Below, piece after piece: positions 51,101-61,035 of a stretch of DNA of 64,000 nt. The position numbers were made by a program, and so were the translations under genes. How positions within the stretch are numbered: the first letter of the stretch is position 1; every line of letters starts with the position of its first letter. The notes below the pieces were generated by a model. The model saw nothing but the letters and a program-made list of their open reading frames with translations, made no database searches and was not told the origin of the DNA. Location: NCBI RefSeq assembly GCF_031877795.1, contig NC_133931.1, forward strand, positions 136,376,621 to 136,440,620. Reading direction: 5' to 3'. This stretch comes from Strix aluco (lineage: Eukaryota; Chordata; Aves; Strigiformes; Strigidae).

Positions 51101-54100
51101 TCAGTCACAGATAATGCAACATGGCTTCACTTGTAGGTAGATTAAGTTGTAACAGCTCCACATTAACAGTGTTGAAGAATATGTGTGCCTTAAAACATCT
51201 GGCACTGAAGTTACCTCTACGGTGAAGTGGAGGATTGGTTTGTTTAGGGTTGTGCTTCTCTTTGCACTGGAAAGAAAAATTGTACCTGTCTAATAACAAA
51301 TTTAATGTAAAGAATGTAGCTATGTGTAGGATGAACCTCTTTTAATATGCAGACTAACTTCTTGTTTTCTGTTCTCTCCAGCTGGTGAGCCTGCTGCTGA
51401 TTGGAATTGCGGCATGGGGAATCGGCTTCGGTCTCATCTCTAGTTTCAGAGTTGTTGGAGTGGCAATTGCAGTAGGAATCTTCCTTTTCCTTATTGCCTT
51501 AGTTGGATTAATTGGTGCGGTGAAACATCATCAAGTATTGTTATTCTTTGTATCCTTCTGCTGCATTACGTGGATTGCAGCTTGATTCAAGCCATGTGAA
51601 CAACCTGCTCTGTCAGCTGAGACTGTGGAAGGTGCTTTAGAAACAGAACAGAAATTAACAATCTTTTTGGTCAAGTGCAGTCTAAATTAAACTTCCTTCC
51701 CGTTTAACTTTATTGCAGCTTCCTCCTTTCTCCCTTGTTTGTGCTCTGAAGACAGAAATGTTCATGTGTCCTGTTTTTAAAAATTAAAATATTTTAATTT
51801 TTTGAGAGCTTTTTATGGTGGATCACTGTGTTACAGGTGCCTCGTATAACTCTGCCTTGGTGTAGGGTTGAGCACACAGTATGTGAACTATTAATGTACA
51901 GTAGAGAAAGATGATGCTTCCAGATAGCGAGCTGCTTGTAGCTGGCAGGGGACTGTGTTGTGGGCTGTCAAGAAGCACCTTCTTTTCATACCTAGTCCTT
52001 AATTGCAAACCCAGACTAGAAATGAGCATAGCTCTTCTCAGTGTGCTTTGCTGCCCGTTTATGCTTACTGATGCTGTGTAAGCAGTCTGTGGTGCTGCCT
52101 TGCATAACAAAATCGATCTGTTTGGATGAGAAAAGAGATTCATCAGATAAAATTATTTTTCTGGTTGTGGTCTATGAATAAGTAGCGACCTCCACTTTAC
52201 AAACAGCTTAATTGCTGAGATAAGTAGCCAAATTGTGAAGACAGTGGCTGACTTTCAAAATGTGATCTTTAGTATCGAAGTTTGTTCTTTTTGTTCTATA
52301 CTGTTTTCAGATGGATTAGTCCAAAAGTGTGTGAGTCTGTGTTTCAAAAGCAGCTCTCACTTTTTTAAATCGTGGCTAAAGTTATCTTTTGTAATTAATT
52401 ACAAGAGTGTCATTGAAGAAAAAAAAAATCTGAATATACAATACCCAGAAAAATATTTTCTTTACTACTTTAAGTGAGGTATCTTGGAATGACAACATAA
52501 GTCCCTAAAGCTGGAGAAAGTGCCTGTAGATTTTTCTCTCACAGCTCCTTTTATTAACCTCTGCTCATGTTGTCTTGCTAGGCAAGAAATACCTAACCCA
52601 GAAAACCCAGCTATATATAGTAGTAGCCAAAAAGAGATAATATATGGTGATTGAGTTCTGGGAACATTATTTGGGTCATCTTTTCCACATCCAGTCAGAA
52701 TTTACTTTCTATATTGTTATCCAATGAAGTAAGGAATACCATTAGGCATATGCGTTATAAAAGCAAAATTAATTTGAGAGTGTATCCTTAACTACTATTT
52801 CCAGTACATGATTATTCTTTTGCTAGTCTTTATTGTCCAGTTTTCTGTCTCCTGTGCCTGTTTGGCACTAAACAAGGAACAGCAGGTAAGAAAAGTTTCC
52901 TGACTTCTCAGTTACCTATAGCATAATACTATAATATATATGTACATACACACACATTTTTTATATATGTATATACACACATGCACATATATATATATAT
53001 ATAGTCTTCCACAAAACGGGGAGAGCATATTTTAAGAAAATCAGCATTATTCTTTTAAATAAGGACTAGACCTTAGGCAGTCCTTGGCTGTGGTAGCTAG
53101 GAAGAAATACATCTGGGTTCTAAAATTACTTTCAGCTGTCTTTTTTTTTTTTTTTTTTAAATGGTTTTGTTTTTAAGCTTTCTGCGTAGGTTTATGGTCA
53201 CAAGTGTAGCAGCATGGTTATATCATGTGTTCAGCAATACCAGATAAGCTGATGAAATCTACAGTAATCATAATGTAAAGATGATAAAAACACTGAATTG
53301 TTCCTGTGTAACTGAAAAGGTCATGACTACGTTAAGAACAGAGGTGACCCTTAAGTATGAAAGTAAAACCAGCTTCCGTGAGGTACGGAGAGTAATTCTT
53401 ACCGCATAAGAAGCAGGCAAGGGTACAGTGACTAAATAACCAGCTTCCGACATGTAAGCATACTTTTTGTTTAAAGTTAGAGCAGTCCCAGTTAGATTAG
53501 TTGCATGTTCCATTACTAGTGGTCTTCTTGGGTTTAAGAAAAAGGAAGGAAGAAAATTAATTATAACTGTGAACGTGCTGCTGCTAGGTGCTGCTATTTC
53601 ATTAACTACACACGCTATTTGAACATTCAAGTCATTCTTTAACGTACCATCCTGTTAGACTTCAGGATCTGAAAGTTTCAGTTAGGGAATTATCAACTTG
53701 GCCTAGTATATTGGTTTCCAATGAAATGCAAAGCAGTTCAATTAATATAATTTGTATTTGCTTATGCCTTCTAGAGTCAACTTCTAGAGGTGGGATGGAA
53801 TAACACTAACAGTGCAAGAACAGATATTGAGAGAAATCTGAATTGTTGTGGATTCAGAGTTTTTGACCCGAATGAAACCTGCTCCTCTGTAAGTTCTTCA
53901 AGCATGAAAAAACTTACGGCTTCATTGTGTTTGTTCAGATATGTACAGCTGTTTACACGGTTGCAGAAAGCAGAGTTTTTTTAAGAAATGTGTAAGGTAG
54001 TTGTTATAATGATACTAAGCTCTTTAGTTAACTTACTGGAAACATAATCATACAGCACCCTGCAAAGGTTGTACTCCATTGTCATTTGTATACTTGCTTG

Positions 54101-55606
54101 TTTGGAGGCTTTTAAAACTGCTAGAGTTTTGTCCATGGCTGGCAGTCTTTTCTGCACCTAACTAGATGCTTTCAGTCAGTGAAGTGTCATCAGAAAATGG
54201 AGTGCACATCTCTGTATCTGCTACAGGATTGTTTTAGAAGTCGCCAGTGTCAACCATGTGCGCCGATAATAGAAGAATATTCTGGAATGGTGCTGAGATT
54301 TGTTGGAGGCATAGGACTCTTCTTCAGTTTCACAGAGGTGAGTAGGAGGTTAGAAAATAGAGTGTTTTTTACCCACTTGTAAGGCTTTGTTTTGTGAAAC
54401 AATAATTTTAGGGAGTTTATTACATTTTATCTCAGTACTGTCTTGGGAGTCAAATAATTGGGTCAGATTTTTCCAGGGTATCAGCTTGCTTAAGTATGCC
54501 AAAAGGAGGGCTTGTCTTTATTCAACACTGGGAGTTCTCGCAACTTTATGTTATTTAGACTACAAGCCACAACTGGATACCACAATAAAATGTGGTGCTA
54601 TAAAGTTTAAGTTTTGCAGAAAGTCAGTTATTCAGGTTTGCTATTCTCCAAAAGTAGTAAAAAGAGTGCCATTGCTTTACCTCGTTCCCCTGTTCTTCCC
54701 ACCTCCCCCCACCTGTGCACACACACAGTCTTTGGGGTTTTTTGGTTTGGGGATTTTTTTTTTTTTTTTGTGCCTCCTGTAACGCAAAGGTATAGTTTCA
54801 TGATGAGTGAAGTGTACTTTATATGTCAGGTTAAAAAGGTCTTTGACTCTTTGCTTTAGTATCCAGATGATACATATACTTGCTTTATTGATTGGTGAAT
54901 AAAAATCCTTAGAGCAGGTCTTTCATAACCCCACAGTAGAGCATGTGAAAATGCTCTTCCTGCTGCTTACTGCAGTTTTCAGAAGGTTTGTAGGTATTAT
55001 GGCAACAAGAGAGATACAGTGTCTTAAACAGAGTCACTCTGACATCTGCCCTCAATTTCTCTACTAAAAATGTGAAGCTGTTGAAGGGAGGAAGGTGGTT
55101 GGGGGAATGACAGGATTTGAAAATATACCAGAAAAATAGTGTTATAGTTAAGTGGTAACTGTAAAATGAAACGATTTAGAGGATTTTACCATTACACTAA
55201 AAACAGGTTTATGAATATTTGTCATTTGGGGAGGGGGAAGAATAATTTAACGCTAGACAAACTGATAAAAATATTTTGCATTGCACTGTGGACACACAAT
55301 TTTTGTTTTTTGTTTTGTTCTCTCTGCTAGGTATGAACTCTTTCTGAGAAGGTGCATTCTTTTTTCTAATTAAGAAAGCTGGTGTGTGGTTGTGCAATTT
55401 CAGCAATAGTGAAATACAAAATGTGTACTGGAAATTCATTGTCAGGATTTTGTTTAAAAGAAATTTTGTAAAACTGATGGAAGATGGGGTAGAGACCTCT
55501 GCTTAATAATGTCTTTGTTTTTTGTTTTCAGATACTGGGAGTCTGGCTGACCTATAGATACCGGAACCAAAAGGATCCCCGTGCAAACCCTAGTGCATTT
55601 CTTTAA
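39061..55606 (+). CDS. TSPAN13: TSPAN13, tetraspanin-13 (complete, six coding exons)
   Basis: Exons are 39061-39123, 51382-51549, 52805-52885, 53775-53888, 54227-54337 and 55532-55606, joined in phase 0 to give 203 residues (human has 204). This is a four-pass membrane protein: TM1 about 14-40, TM2 about 45-68, TM3 about 73-100, TM4 about 163-187. The large extracellular loop has the tetraspanin CCG motif at 128-130 and further cysteines at 140, 144, 150 and 153, the six-cysteine pattern of the human protein. Sequons lie at Asn113 and Asn137. The start is chosen by the [12 protein letters not shown] family start and the context GCGATGG. Known of the family: tetraspanins organise membrane microdomains, and TSPAN13 (NET-6) is reported to modulate the CaV2.2 calcium channel. 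The loop between CCG and PC is one residue shorter than in human. Identification is firm. Confidence 0.98.
39779..39798 (+). repeat. Poly(G) run
   Basis: About 20 consecutive G about 650 bp into TSPAN13 intron 1, on the transcribed-sense strand. The length may be unstable or an assembly estimate. Confidence 0.85.
40620..40690 (-). mobile_element. Short CR1 3'-end fragment
   Basis: The + strand shows CCAGGTTGGAAGGGACCTCA, the complement of the CR1 3' UTR, preceded by a decayed tail unit (AATCATAAAAT). Only about 70 bp can be recognised. Confidence 0.85.
43951..44045 (+). other. Exon-like segment in TSPAN13 intron 1
   Basis: A good acceptor (CACTTGTCTTGCACAG ending at 43950) and donor (ATG/GTATGT at 44046) bracket 95 bases that are open in one frame ([19 protein letters not shown] in it). 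Spliced after TSPAN13 exon 1 in phase 0 it would read AGT GCT TAG, a stop. If used it would be a poison exon or belong to a noncoding transcript. Confidence 0.25.
45598..45613 (+). repeat. Poly(T) tract
   Basis: 16 consecutive T in TSPAN13 intron 1. Confidence 0.85.
45809..45826 (+). repeat. GT/TA dinucleotide repeat
   Basis: About six GT units pass into TATATA. Confidence 0.8.
46635..47585 (-). mobile_element. Ancient CR1 LINE fragment, antisense in TSPAN13 intron 1
   Basis: Read on the - strand, this is strongly diverged CR1 3' sequence. It shows the region describing a QLDGYW/NGL-type end, a GAGCTGGGTTTGTTTAGTCT segment (the LGLFSL motif), and a GTCCCTTCCAACC 3' UTR word at the low-coordinate end. 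Many small gaps and stops mark it as the oldest CR1 in the window. The outer limits are approximate. Confidence 0.8.
50290..50304 (+). repeat. Poly(T) tract
   Basis: 15 consecutive T in TSPAN13 intron 1. Confidence 0.85.
51382..51549 (+). CDS. TSPAN13: TSPAN13 coding exon 2
   Basis: The acceptor TCTCTCCAG ends at 51381. The exon has 56 codons, [13 protein letters not shown] through [10 protein letters not shown]1, the small loop, TM2 and the start of TM3. The donor at 51550 is GTATCCTT, a U12-type site rather than a U2 site. Confidence 0.98.
51550..51558 (+). promoter_or_regulatory. TSPAN13: U12-type 5' splice site
   Basis: GTATCCTTC directly after the phase-0 end of TSPAN13 exon 2; complementary to U11/U6atac snRNA by the known consensus. 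Confidence 0.88.
52784..52792 (+). promoter_or_regulatory. TSPAN13: U12-type branch point
   Basis: ATCCTTAAC, 12 bases before the exon, within the narrow spacing U12 introns require. Confidence 0.85.
52805..52885 (+). CDS. TSPAN13: TSPAN13 coding exon 3
   Basis: The acceptor TTTCCAG ends at 52804 and the donor is GTAAGA at 52886. The exon has 27 codons, [14 protein letters not shown] through LNKEQQ, covering TM3 and the start of the large loop. Confidence 0.98.
52931..53003 (+). repeat. TA/CA microsatellite
   Basis: Mixed TATATG, TACACACA and TATATATA tracts start only about 45 bp after the exon 3 donor. Confidence 0.88.
53141..53158 (+). repeat. Poly(T) tract
   Basis: 18 consecutive T in TSPAN13 intron 3. 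Confidence 0.85.
53775..53888 (+). CDS. TSPAN13: TSPAN13 coding exon 4
   Basis: The acceptor CTTCTAG ends at 53774 and the donor is GTAAGT at 53889. The exon has 38 codons, [10 protein letters not shown] through DPNETCSS, including the NLNCCGF motif and both N-glycosylation sequons. Confidence 0.97.
53889..54226 (+). other. TSPAN13 intron 4, 0.34 kb
   Basis: A short intron; nothing recognised inside. Confidence 0.85.
54227..54337 (+). CDS. TSPAN13: TSPAN13 coding exon 5
   Basis: The acceptor CTACAG ends at 54226 and the donor is GTGAGT at 54338. The exon has 37 codons, [15 protein letters not shown] through GLFFSFTE, with the last loop cysteines and the first part of TM4. Confidence 0.97.
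54338..55531 (+). other. TSPAN13 intron 5, 1.2 kb
   Basis: It holds a run of 16 T at 54754-54769. No repeat family or extra exon. Confidence 0.8.
55532..55606 (+). CDS. TSPAN13: TSPAN13 last coding exon and stop
   Basis: The acceptor GTTTTCAG ends at 55531. The exon has 24 codons, [13 protein letters not shown] through NPSAFL, then TAA at 55604-55606. The cytoplasmic tail [14 protein letters not shown] matches the human C-terminus exactly. Confidence 0.98.
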   Translation: MLGVWLTYRYRNQKDPRANPSAFL

Positions 55607-55752
55607 GTTTATAAAGGACTGAATCTTCTCTCTGCACCCTCTACTTCAAAGTACTGATTCTCCGTAGTTTGATATTTCTCCGTAATAGGAATTCTACATG
55701 TACCCAAAAAACCCCCTTTACTTTCCGTAATAAATTTGTAGTTTTCATATTT
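55607..55752 (+). other. TSPAN13: TSPAN13 3' UTR (short form)
   Basis: AATAAA at 55729-55734 is followed by a T-rich region, giving a 3' UTR of about 145 bases. Further weak signals downstream (an AATAAA near 56226) could give longer forms. Confidence 0.6.
55729..55734 (+). terminator. TSPAN13: TSPAN13 poly(A) signal AATAAA
   Basis: A canonical hexamer 123 bases after the stop with T-rich sequence beyond it. Confidence 0.65.
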
Positions 55753-58700
55753 AATTTCTCACTGTTTTTCTCCTAAGAATCTCTATCTTGAAGTAGACTG
55801 GTGCATTTGGTAGCTGGGCAGAGTCAGACTGATGCTCTGAACTGGTTAAATAACTCCGTTAAGACTTCAGTAATTGATGTGGTGAACTCTCTCCAGTGAA
55901 TTTTACAGCACTACTGGCTTCTCCAAAAAAACCCGAAAGTGTTTTCTGCTGTATTAATTGCTTACAAATATCTCATGATTTCTCATTAAAATGATAAAAA
56001 TATGTGGTGGATGGTTGACTGTATGATTTGATTAGACTTTAGGTTGAACTCTAGTCAACTTTTTTGTCTTAATGATGATCTCCCACTTTCCTGTTAAGGT
56101 AAAAATAGAAGCTAAAGGTGTTATTTTCCGTAGTGCACATAAATGTATGTTAATGACTACTGTAGTCTTCACCCCTCCCCTTCCCTCTTTGTTTTGGCTT
56201 TTTGGTAGCTTTAGAATTTTGTTGAGAATAAACATAATTCTTCACTTTTTAATGGATATGTTCACTATGAGAACAGTGAATGAAGAAAACCAGGAGAATG
56301 TAATCTGCAGCTGATTAACTTGAAACTTTTTTTTCTTTGACGAGTGAATGAAGTTTGGTATTTGCACAACATCAGAATCAACAGTGGTCTGACATCTTTA
56401 ATGTGAGAAACTTGATGTCTGGAAAGTTGTTGTACAGCTAACTTCTTCAGATGGTGTAAAATTATTGTTGTAATCACTCACCAGTGTGTATTCCTCTGTC
56501 ATCCAGCTAACAGTCTTGATTTCATGAGAGATTGAATGGTGTGTAAAAAAGAAAGAGGAAAAGAAAAAGTAAAATAAGAAGAGTGATGATTTCCAGTAGT
56601 TTGTTTGTTTGGTTTTTTTTAAATAATTAAAAGTTGGAACAGTATGTTACCCATGTTTTAAGTGTTGTCTGAGCTGAAGGAAAGCATGGTCCCTCTTCCA
56701 GCTGGTAATGGAAGTGATGCATCAGCTGGAACATCAGACATCTAAACACCCAAAGTGCATAATATTCCATTTGTTTGTAATCCCACTGAATTGCAGACCT
56801 GAACTGCACCTTTTCTTCATTCAGTTGCTGCTTCTCGAGTTGTAGGCAGCTGCTGTAGCCTGAAATAACAGCTGTGTGGGAAGGAAGGGTGGAAGAGTAT
56901 TAAGGCCATCTGCCAAGGAATACAGCAGCTGAGTGAGGTGAAAAGGAAGATGGTGAGGGCAGACAGAAGTGGGTTCTCAGACAGTCTCCCTTTACTAAGG
57001 AGATGCCTCCTTACTCCTGCAGAGGAGGCAAAAAGAGGTTGAAATACATTCCCATTACTTTCAGACTTTCATGTGCCTAGTGAATTACCTGTGCTCAAGG
57101 AATTGCCTTGAGGTTTTAGGTGGGAAGAGTTGAACCTGAATGCAGGGGGGTGTCAAGAACTTGCTAAAGACAGCTTCTGGTCAGGTGTAGCTGGTTCTTC
57201 AACATCTGCTGTCAGCGCCATCTCCTGGTGGTTGGTCTGTGCATTACTGCTTCATATGGTGAGAAATATTGGTGTCTGTTTCCAGCACTTGTACATTTAG
57301 TGTAAGAGTCCACTCATGTACTGAAAGACCTTAAAGGGCCTTCAGACTATTACTGAACTATAATGTAAATATACACAGCTCTTTTTCCTCAAGCACTGTC
57401 CTGGTTTGACTGACTAACCAGCCATTCTCAATACGTGTCTAGAGGATGATGATCATCTTGTGGCTGTCTATAGCAACAGTTAGTTTTCTTAGCCTAGACA
57501 GACTCCATATTTTGTACATTACTATAATAAATTAAAGGAGGAGTCTTATGGAGAGGGTGTATGAAGCTTAAAATAATACCACATTGATGCTTCAATTTTG
57601 ACTTTTTCCCTAATTATTCTTCGTGCTTAGTTTTTGGGTGGCTCTGGTGCCATTGATATAGTAGGTGATACTGGGGTGTAAATTTGCATCACTGAGGAAA
57701 TACCGAAAATGTTACCACTTCGGAAACTTATGTCTCATAGTGTGAATTTTTTTTAGTAGTCAAAAGACAGATCAGTGGATCATATGGTTTGATTAATTTT
57801 TTTTATCATATTAATAATACTTTGTCTCTTCAAGATTGTGATTTAAAAGTAAAACCAACCAACACAAACCTTGAAATTCACATCAGAGGTGTGGATTCTC
57901 TTTCATAACCAAATTCTTAAGGGGAGAGCGGTAAGACACATTGAGTCTGACTTCGGTTTTGGGGGGAAGCGAGTACCCTCCTTCAGGAGAGGTCTGACTC
58001 GCATCTCAGTGTACAAGGAATGTACTGTTCTGATATGCTGAAATAGAGCATTTTTAAGAAGTATTTATACCTATTGTTTGTGGGTTTTGTCTTTAAAGTT
58101 TTCTTTGTTCGTTTCTTTGTCTTTCCTCTTGAAAAAAATATTTTGCTCATATAAAGATTGAGTGGTTTTTGTTTGGTTTCTAGAGAGACATTTTAATTTT
58201 TATCTGACTGCTTGAGAATTGGATTTATCTGTAACCAAACTTTCTAGAAGCTATTTACAGGAGCAAAGTATCAAAATAACGTGGTTTAACTTGGAAGATT
58301 CTTAATGCTTACGTTAGATGTCTTTTAACCTTAGTTATGTTGAAATGCTTTCTTAAAGTTTGTTATTCTGGAAATATTCATATTCAGGAAAATGTAGAAA
58401 CCTGTCTTGACTTTCTTTGAGACACCTACACATTTTTATCACATAACTGGCTAGAAAACAATAGATTGCAATTCTTCTGCATCTGTGTAAGAAAGTGAAT
58501 CCAGATCATCACTAACATACTGATACCACTGTACAGCATCTGCCTCCTTTCACATGAAAATATTGCCAAAAGAAAAAGCTTGCATAACTTGATTTGATAC
58601 CTGTAAAAATGTACCTTAAAACCTATAGCTGATAAGGGAATAGGAGTGTGCTGGTATTATTAGCTTGCGTTATTATTTTTAGGCCTAATTATTTAAAGAT

Positions 58701-60320
58701 TGAATGCTAGTGAGGTTCTGGAAACCCCATCCATCCTGTGCGCTTCAAGTTACTGAGCATATATACTTCAGAAATTGTTTCCCAGGTTTTCCGAAGAAAT
58801 GGAAAAAGGGTTTTTTAGGTACCTCAGCTTGACTTGATGCGTCTAAATAATCTGCATTTAGAGGAGGAGATGGAAAGAGCAGAATTAAGTTGACCACTTA
58901 GGTATTAAGATTCTTGAAAATTTGGCTAAGGTCAAAAGCAAACTACAAAAGCATAGTCTTGAGTGCAAAAAATTAATTTATTTTAAGAATTAGTTTCTTG
59001 ATACTTGTAGGCTGAACTAGCTTGTATATTTGCATCTATAGCACACGGACTATTAGACTCTTGTAGAATATGCCTTATATCAATTTGCTGGATATTATCC
59101 ATAGCATCAGTACATCTGCTTAAGAAAATGATGCTACTTCAGTAGAGTTAAAAACCAAGACTTTTAAAATGTGGTGACATGGGCAGCTTTTGTTTTAGGT
59201 CAGATACACAGCTCTAGCAAGTGTGCTTTGGGTTGAGTAGATCAAAGATGATTCAGATAACCAGTTGCTCCAGCCTCCCTCTGTGCTGTCCCTTTGCTCA
59301 GTGGTGTAACCGACTTTTTTGCTTTTTGTGCATGATAGCTGCTTCTAGAGAATACTTCTGCCTCTGCTGCATCCTTTTACCCCCCCTCTGTCTTCTGCTT
59401 GGGAAGTAAGAAGGGAAAGACCTTTCTGGAGCAAAGAATTTCCTCATCACAGTTAAAGGAAGCTGCAATAGAAAGGAACATCCTAACTGAACTGCTGAAG
59501 GAATACTGAACTGCATGTCTGGGGCCATTTCCAGGTACCACTTGAGATTTTCTGGTTGGTAGGGTTCACGTAGCTTGCCCAGGACATATTAGCAGGTGCC
59601 TTGCTTCTAATTTTGTTGAGGAATTCTCTTGAACTGAAATCCTTGCTTCTCTTGCCTGTCCTACCTTCTGAAGTGTAGTCCTCTTATGGTTATCATCATG
59701 ACTGGAAGTGGTAGTAATGGCTGACACTGCCAAAATGCTGAGAAGGTAATAGAGGCATAGTCCTGGGCAAGGTGTTTCTCACGGGTGCTGCTGCTGAGTT
59801 CTTAGATATTTGAGGTTGGAAAGTCTCCTTTTGGTCTAAGTCTTAAGGTGGTGTATACTCGCATGGTGTTCAGCTGCAGGGTTTCTTTTGGTTCTGACTT
59901 CTGTCCTTTTTGGGCTTTTAAATGAAACTAACCATATACTCAGTAGAACATCACTTCTACTACTCGCCTCAAGACTTTACTGAATTCTGATGTAGGCAGG
60001 AATCTTTTAAGGGAAGCAGTTTTTTGTCTTTTAAAAAAAAAAATCTTCAAGTAGCTAAGGTGATTCTTGGATAACTTCAGAATGCAGTCAGTTTAAAAAA
60101 TTAAACAAAAGAACTCCCACACATGTAAACAATCCCATCCTCTAGTCTCCAGTACTCTTCTGGAAAACATTTGCACTTCTTGTTATCTAACTAAAGAAAA
60201 GAAAGGGCTGATAATGAGAACTTGACATAGGTTGGTGCTACAGGAAAATAAGTGGAGATAAAGCAGACTGAGCAATGCAGAGCTTGACTAGCAGCTGAAA
60301 CTGGAGACAAGCTGCTTTCC
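55753..60320. other. Convergent intergenic sequence between TSPAN13 and AGR2
   Basis: No gene is supported. It contains a CTCF-like motif at 57215-57228. Open frames here are short and unlike any family I know. Confidence 0.65.
57215..57228 (-). promoter_or_regulatory. Candidate CTCF-binding site
   Basis: On the - strand CCAGGAGATGGCGC matches 13 of 14 positions of the vertebrate CTCF core CCASYAGRKGGCRS (only the Y is off). It lies in the gap between the convergent TSPAN13 and AGR2 genes, where an insulator would be plausible. Binding is not shown by sequence alone. Confidence 0.5.
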
Positions 60321-60583
60321 TGTACTGGGTTTGGCTGGGTAGAGTTAACTTTCTTTATAGTAGCTTGTATGGTGCTATACTTTGGATTTGTGACCGAAAT
60401 GGTGTTGATAACACAAGGATGTTTTAGTTATTGCTGAGTAGCGCTTACACAGTCAAGGCCTTTTCTGTTCCTCACACCACTGCACCAGCGAGCAGGCTGG
60501 GGGGGGGGCATAAGAAGTTGAGAGGGGACAGCCGACCCCAACTGACCAAAGGGATATCCCATACTGTATGGTGATGCTCAACG

Positions 60584-60589
60584 TATAAA
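60584..60589 (+). promoter_or_regulatory. LTR TATA box
   Basis: TATAAA within the LTR, about 190 bp ahead of the LTR poly(A) signal. It would direct transcription rightward toward the 3' end of AGR2, antisense to it, if still active. Confidence 0.6.
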
Positions 60590-60777
60590 GCTGGGGAAGG
60601 AGGAGAAAGTGGGGGGGGGGGGACATGTTTGGAGAGATGGCGTTTGTCTTCCCAAGTCACCGTTACCTGTGATGGAGCCCTGCTCTCCTGGAGATGGCTG
60701 AGCACCTGCCTGCCCACGGCGGGTGGTGAAGAATTCCTTGTTTTGCTTTGCTTACGCGTGCAGCTTTTGCTTTACTG

Positions 60778-60783
60778 ATTAAA
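60778..60783 (+). terminator. LTR poly(A) signal ATTAAA
   Basis: ATTAAACTGTC within the LTR, at the expected distance after the TATA box. Confidence 0.6.
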
Positions 60784-61035
60784 CTGTCTTCATCTCAACC
60801 CATAAGTTTTCTCACCCTTCCAGTTCTCTCCCCCATCCCACTGGGGCAGAGGGTGAATGAATGAGTGGTTGTGTGGGGCTGAGCTGCTGGCTGGGGTCAA
60901 CCCACAACAGCCCCTTTCAAAGTGCTTAAATGTAAAATTGCAAGCTGTGGTCTCAAGTAACCAGTGATTTTACTCTTTCTAATAATGGTAGATGATAATA
61001 AGGAAAAAACACAAACCACAGCAATGTTTTGTATG

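Larger units (their letters stand above)
39124..51381 (+). other. TSPAN13 intron 1, 12.3 kb
   Basis: The first about 450 bp belong to the CpG island. It holds a G-run at 39779-39798, a short CR1 fragment at 40620-40690, an exon-like segment at 43951-44045, an old CR1 at 46635-47585, a GT/TA repeat near 45809 and several poly(T) tracts. The rest shows nothing I can name. Confidence 0.75.
51550..52804 (+). other. TSPAN13: TSPAN13 intron 2, predicted U12-type (minor spliceosome)
   Basis: The donor is GTATCCTTC at 51550-51558, an exact match to the U12 5' splice-site consensus RTATCCTT and a poor U2 donor. The U12 branch-point word ATCCTTAAC lies at 52784-52792, one mismatch from TTCCTTAAC, with the branch A 13-14 bases from the acceptor AG at 52803-52804. 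No extended pyrimidine tract precedes the AG. The termini are GT-AG, the commoner U12 subclass. All other introns in the window have U2-type donors. Confidence 0.9.
52886..53774 (+). other. TSPAN13 intron 3, 0.9 kb
   Basis: It holds a TA/CA repeat at 52931-53003 and 18 T at 53141-53158. The word AACCAGCTTCCG occurs twice (about 53368 and 53439). Nothing else recognised. Confidence 0.75.
60321..60909 (+). mobile_element. Solo LTR of an avian endogenous retrovirus
   Basis: It starts TGTACTGGGTTTGGCTGG and ends CAACCCACAACA, the TG...CA termini of an LTR. It has a TATA box TATAAA at 60584-60589 and a poly(A) signal ATTAAA at 60778-60783, in the order U3-R-U5, and two G-runs (60499-60508 and 60611-60622). 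I recognise the start, the GTTGATAACACA word and the end as an LTR family that is abundant in many neoavian birds. No internal retroviral gene lies on either side, so recombination has removed the provirus. A clear 5-bp target duplication is not visible (TTTCC against GCCCC), so it is old or its ends are slightly eroded. Confidence 0.88.

Noticed and set aside
53268-53630. A 120-codon open frame on the - strand in TSPAN13 intron 3
   Set aside because: No recognisable family. It sits between two exons of a conserved gene and has no sign of its own promoter or splice sites beyond one donor-like word.
57397-57540. TGTCCTGGTTTGAC resembles the start of an avian LTR
   Set aside because: Similarity ends after about 14 bases. 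There is no matching LTR end, TATA box or poly(A) signal in order.
60311-60919. Search for a target-site duplication around the solo LTR
   Set aside because: The flanks TTTCC and GCCCC do not match. A TTTC pair can be made only by adding extra bases to the LTR end, which I did not accept.
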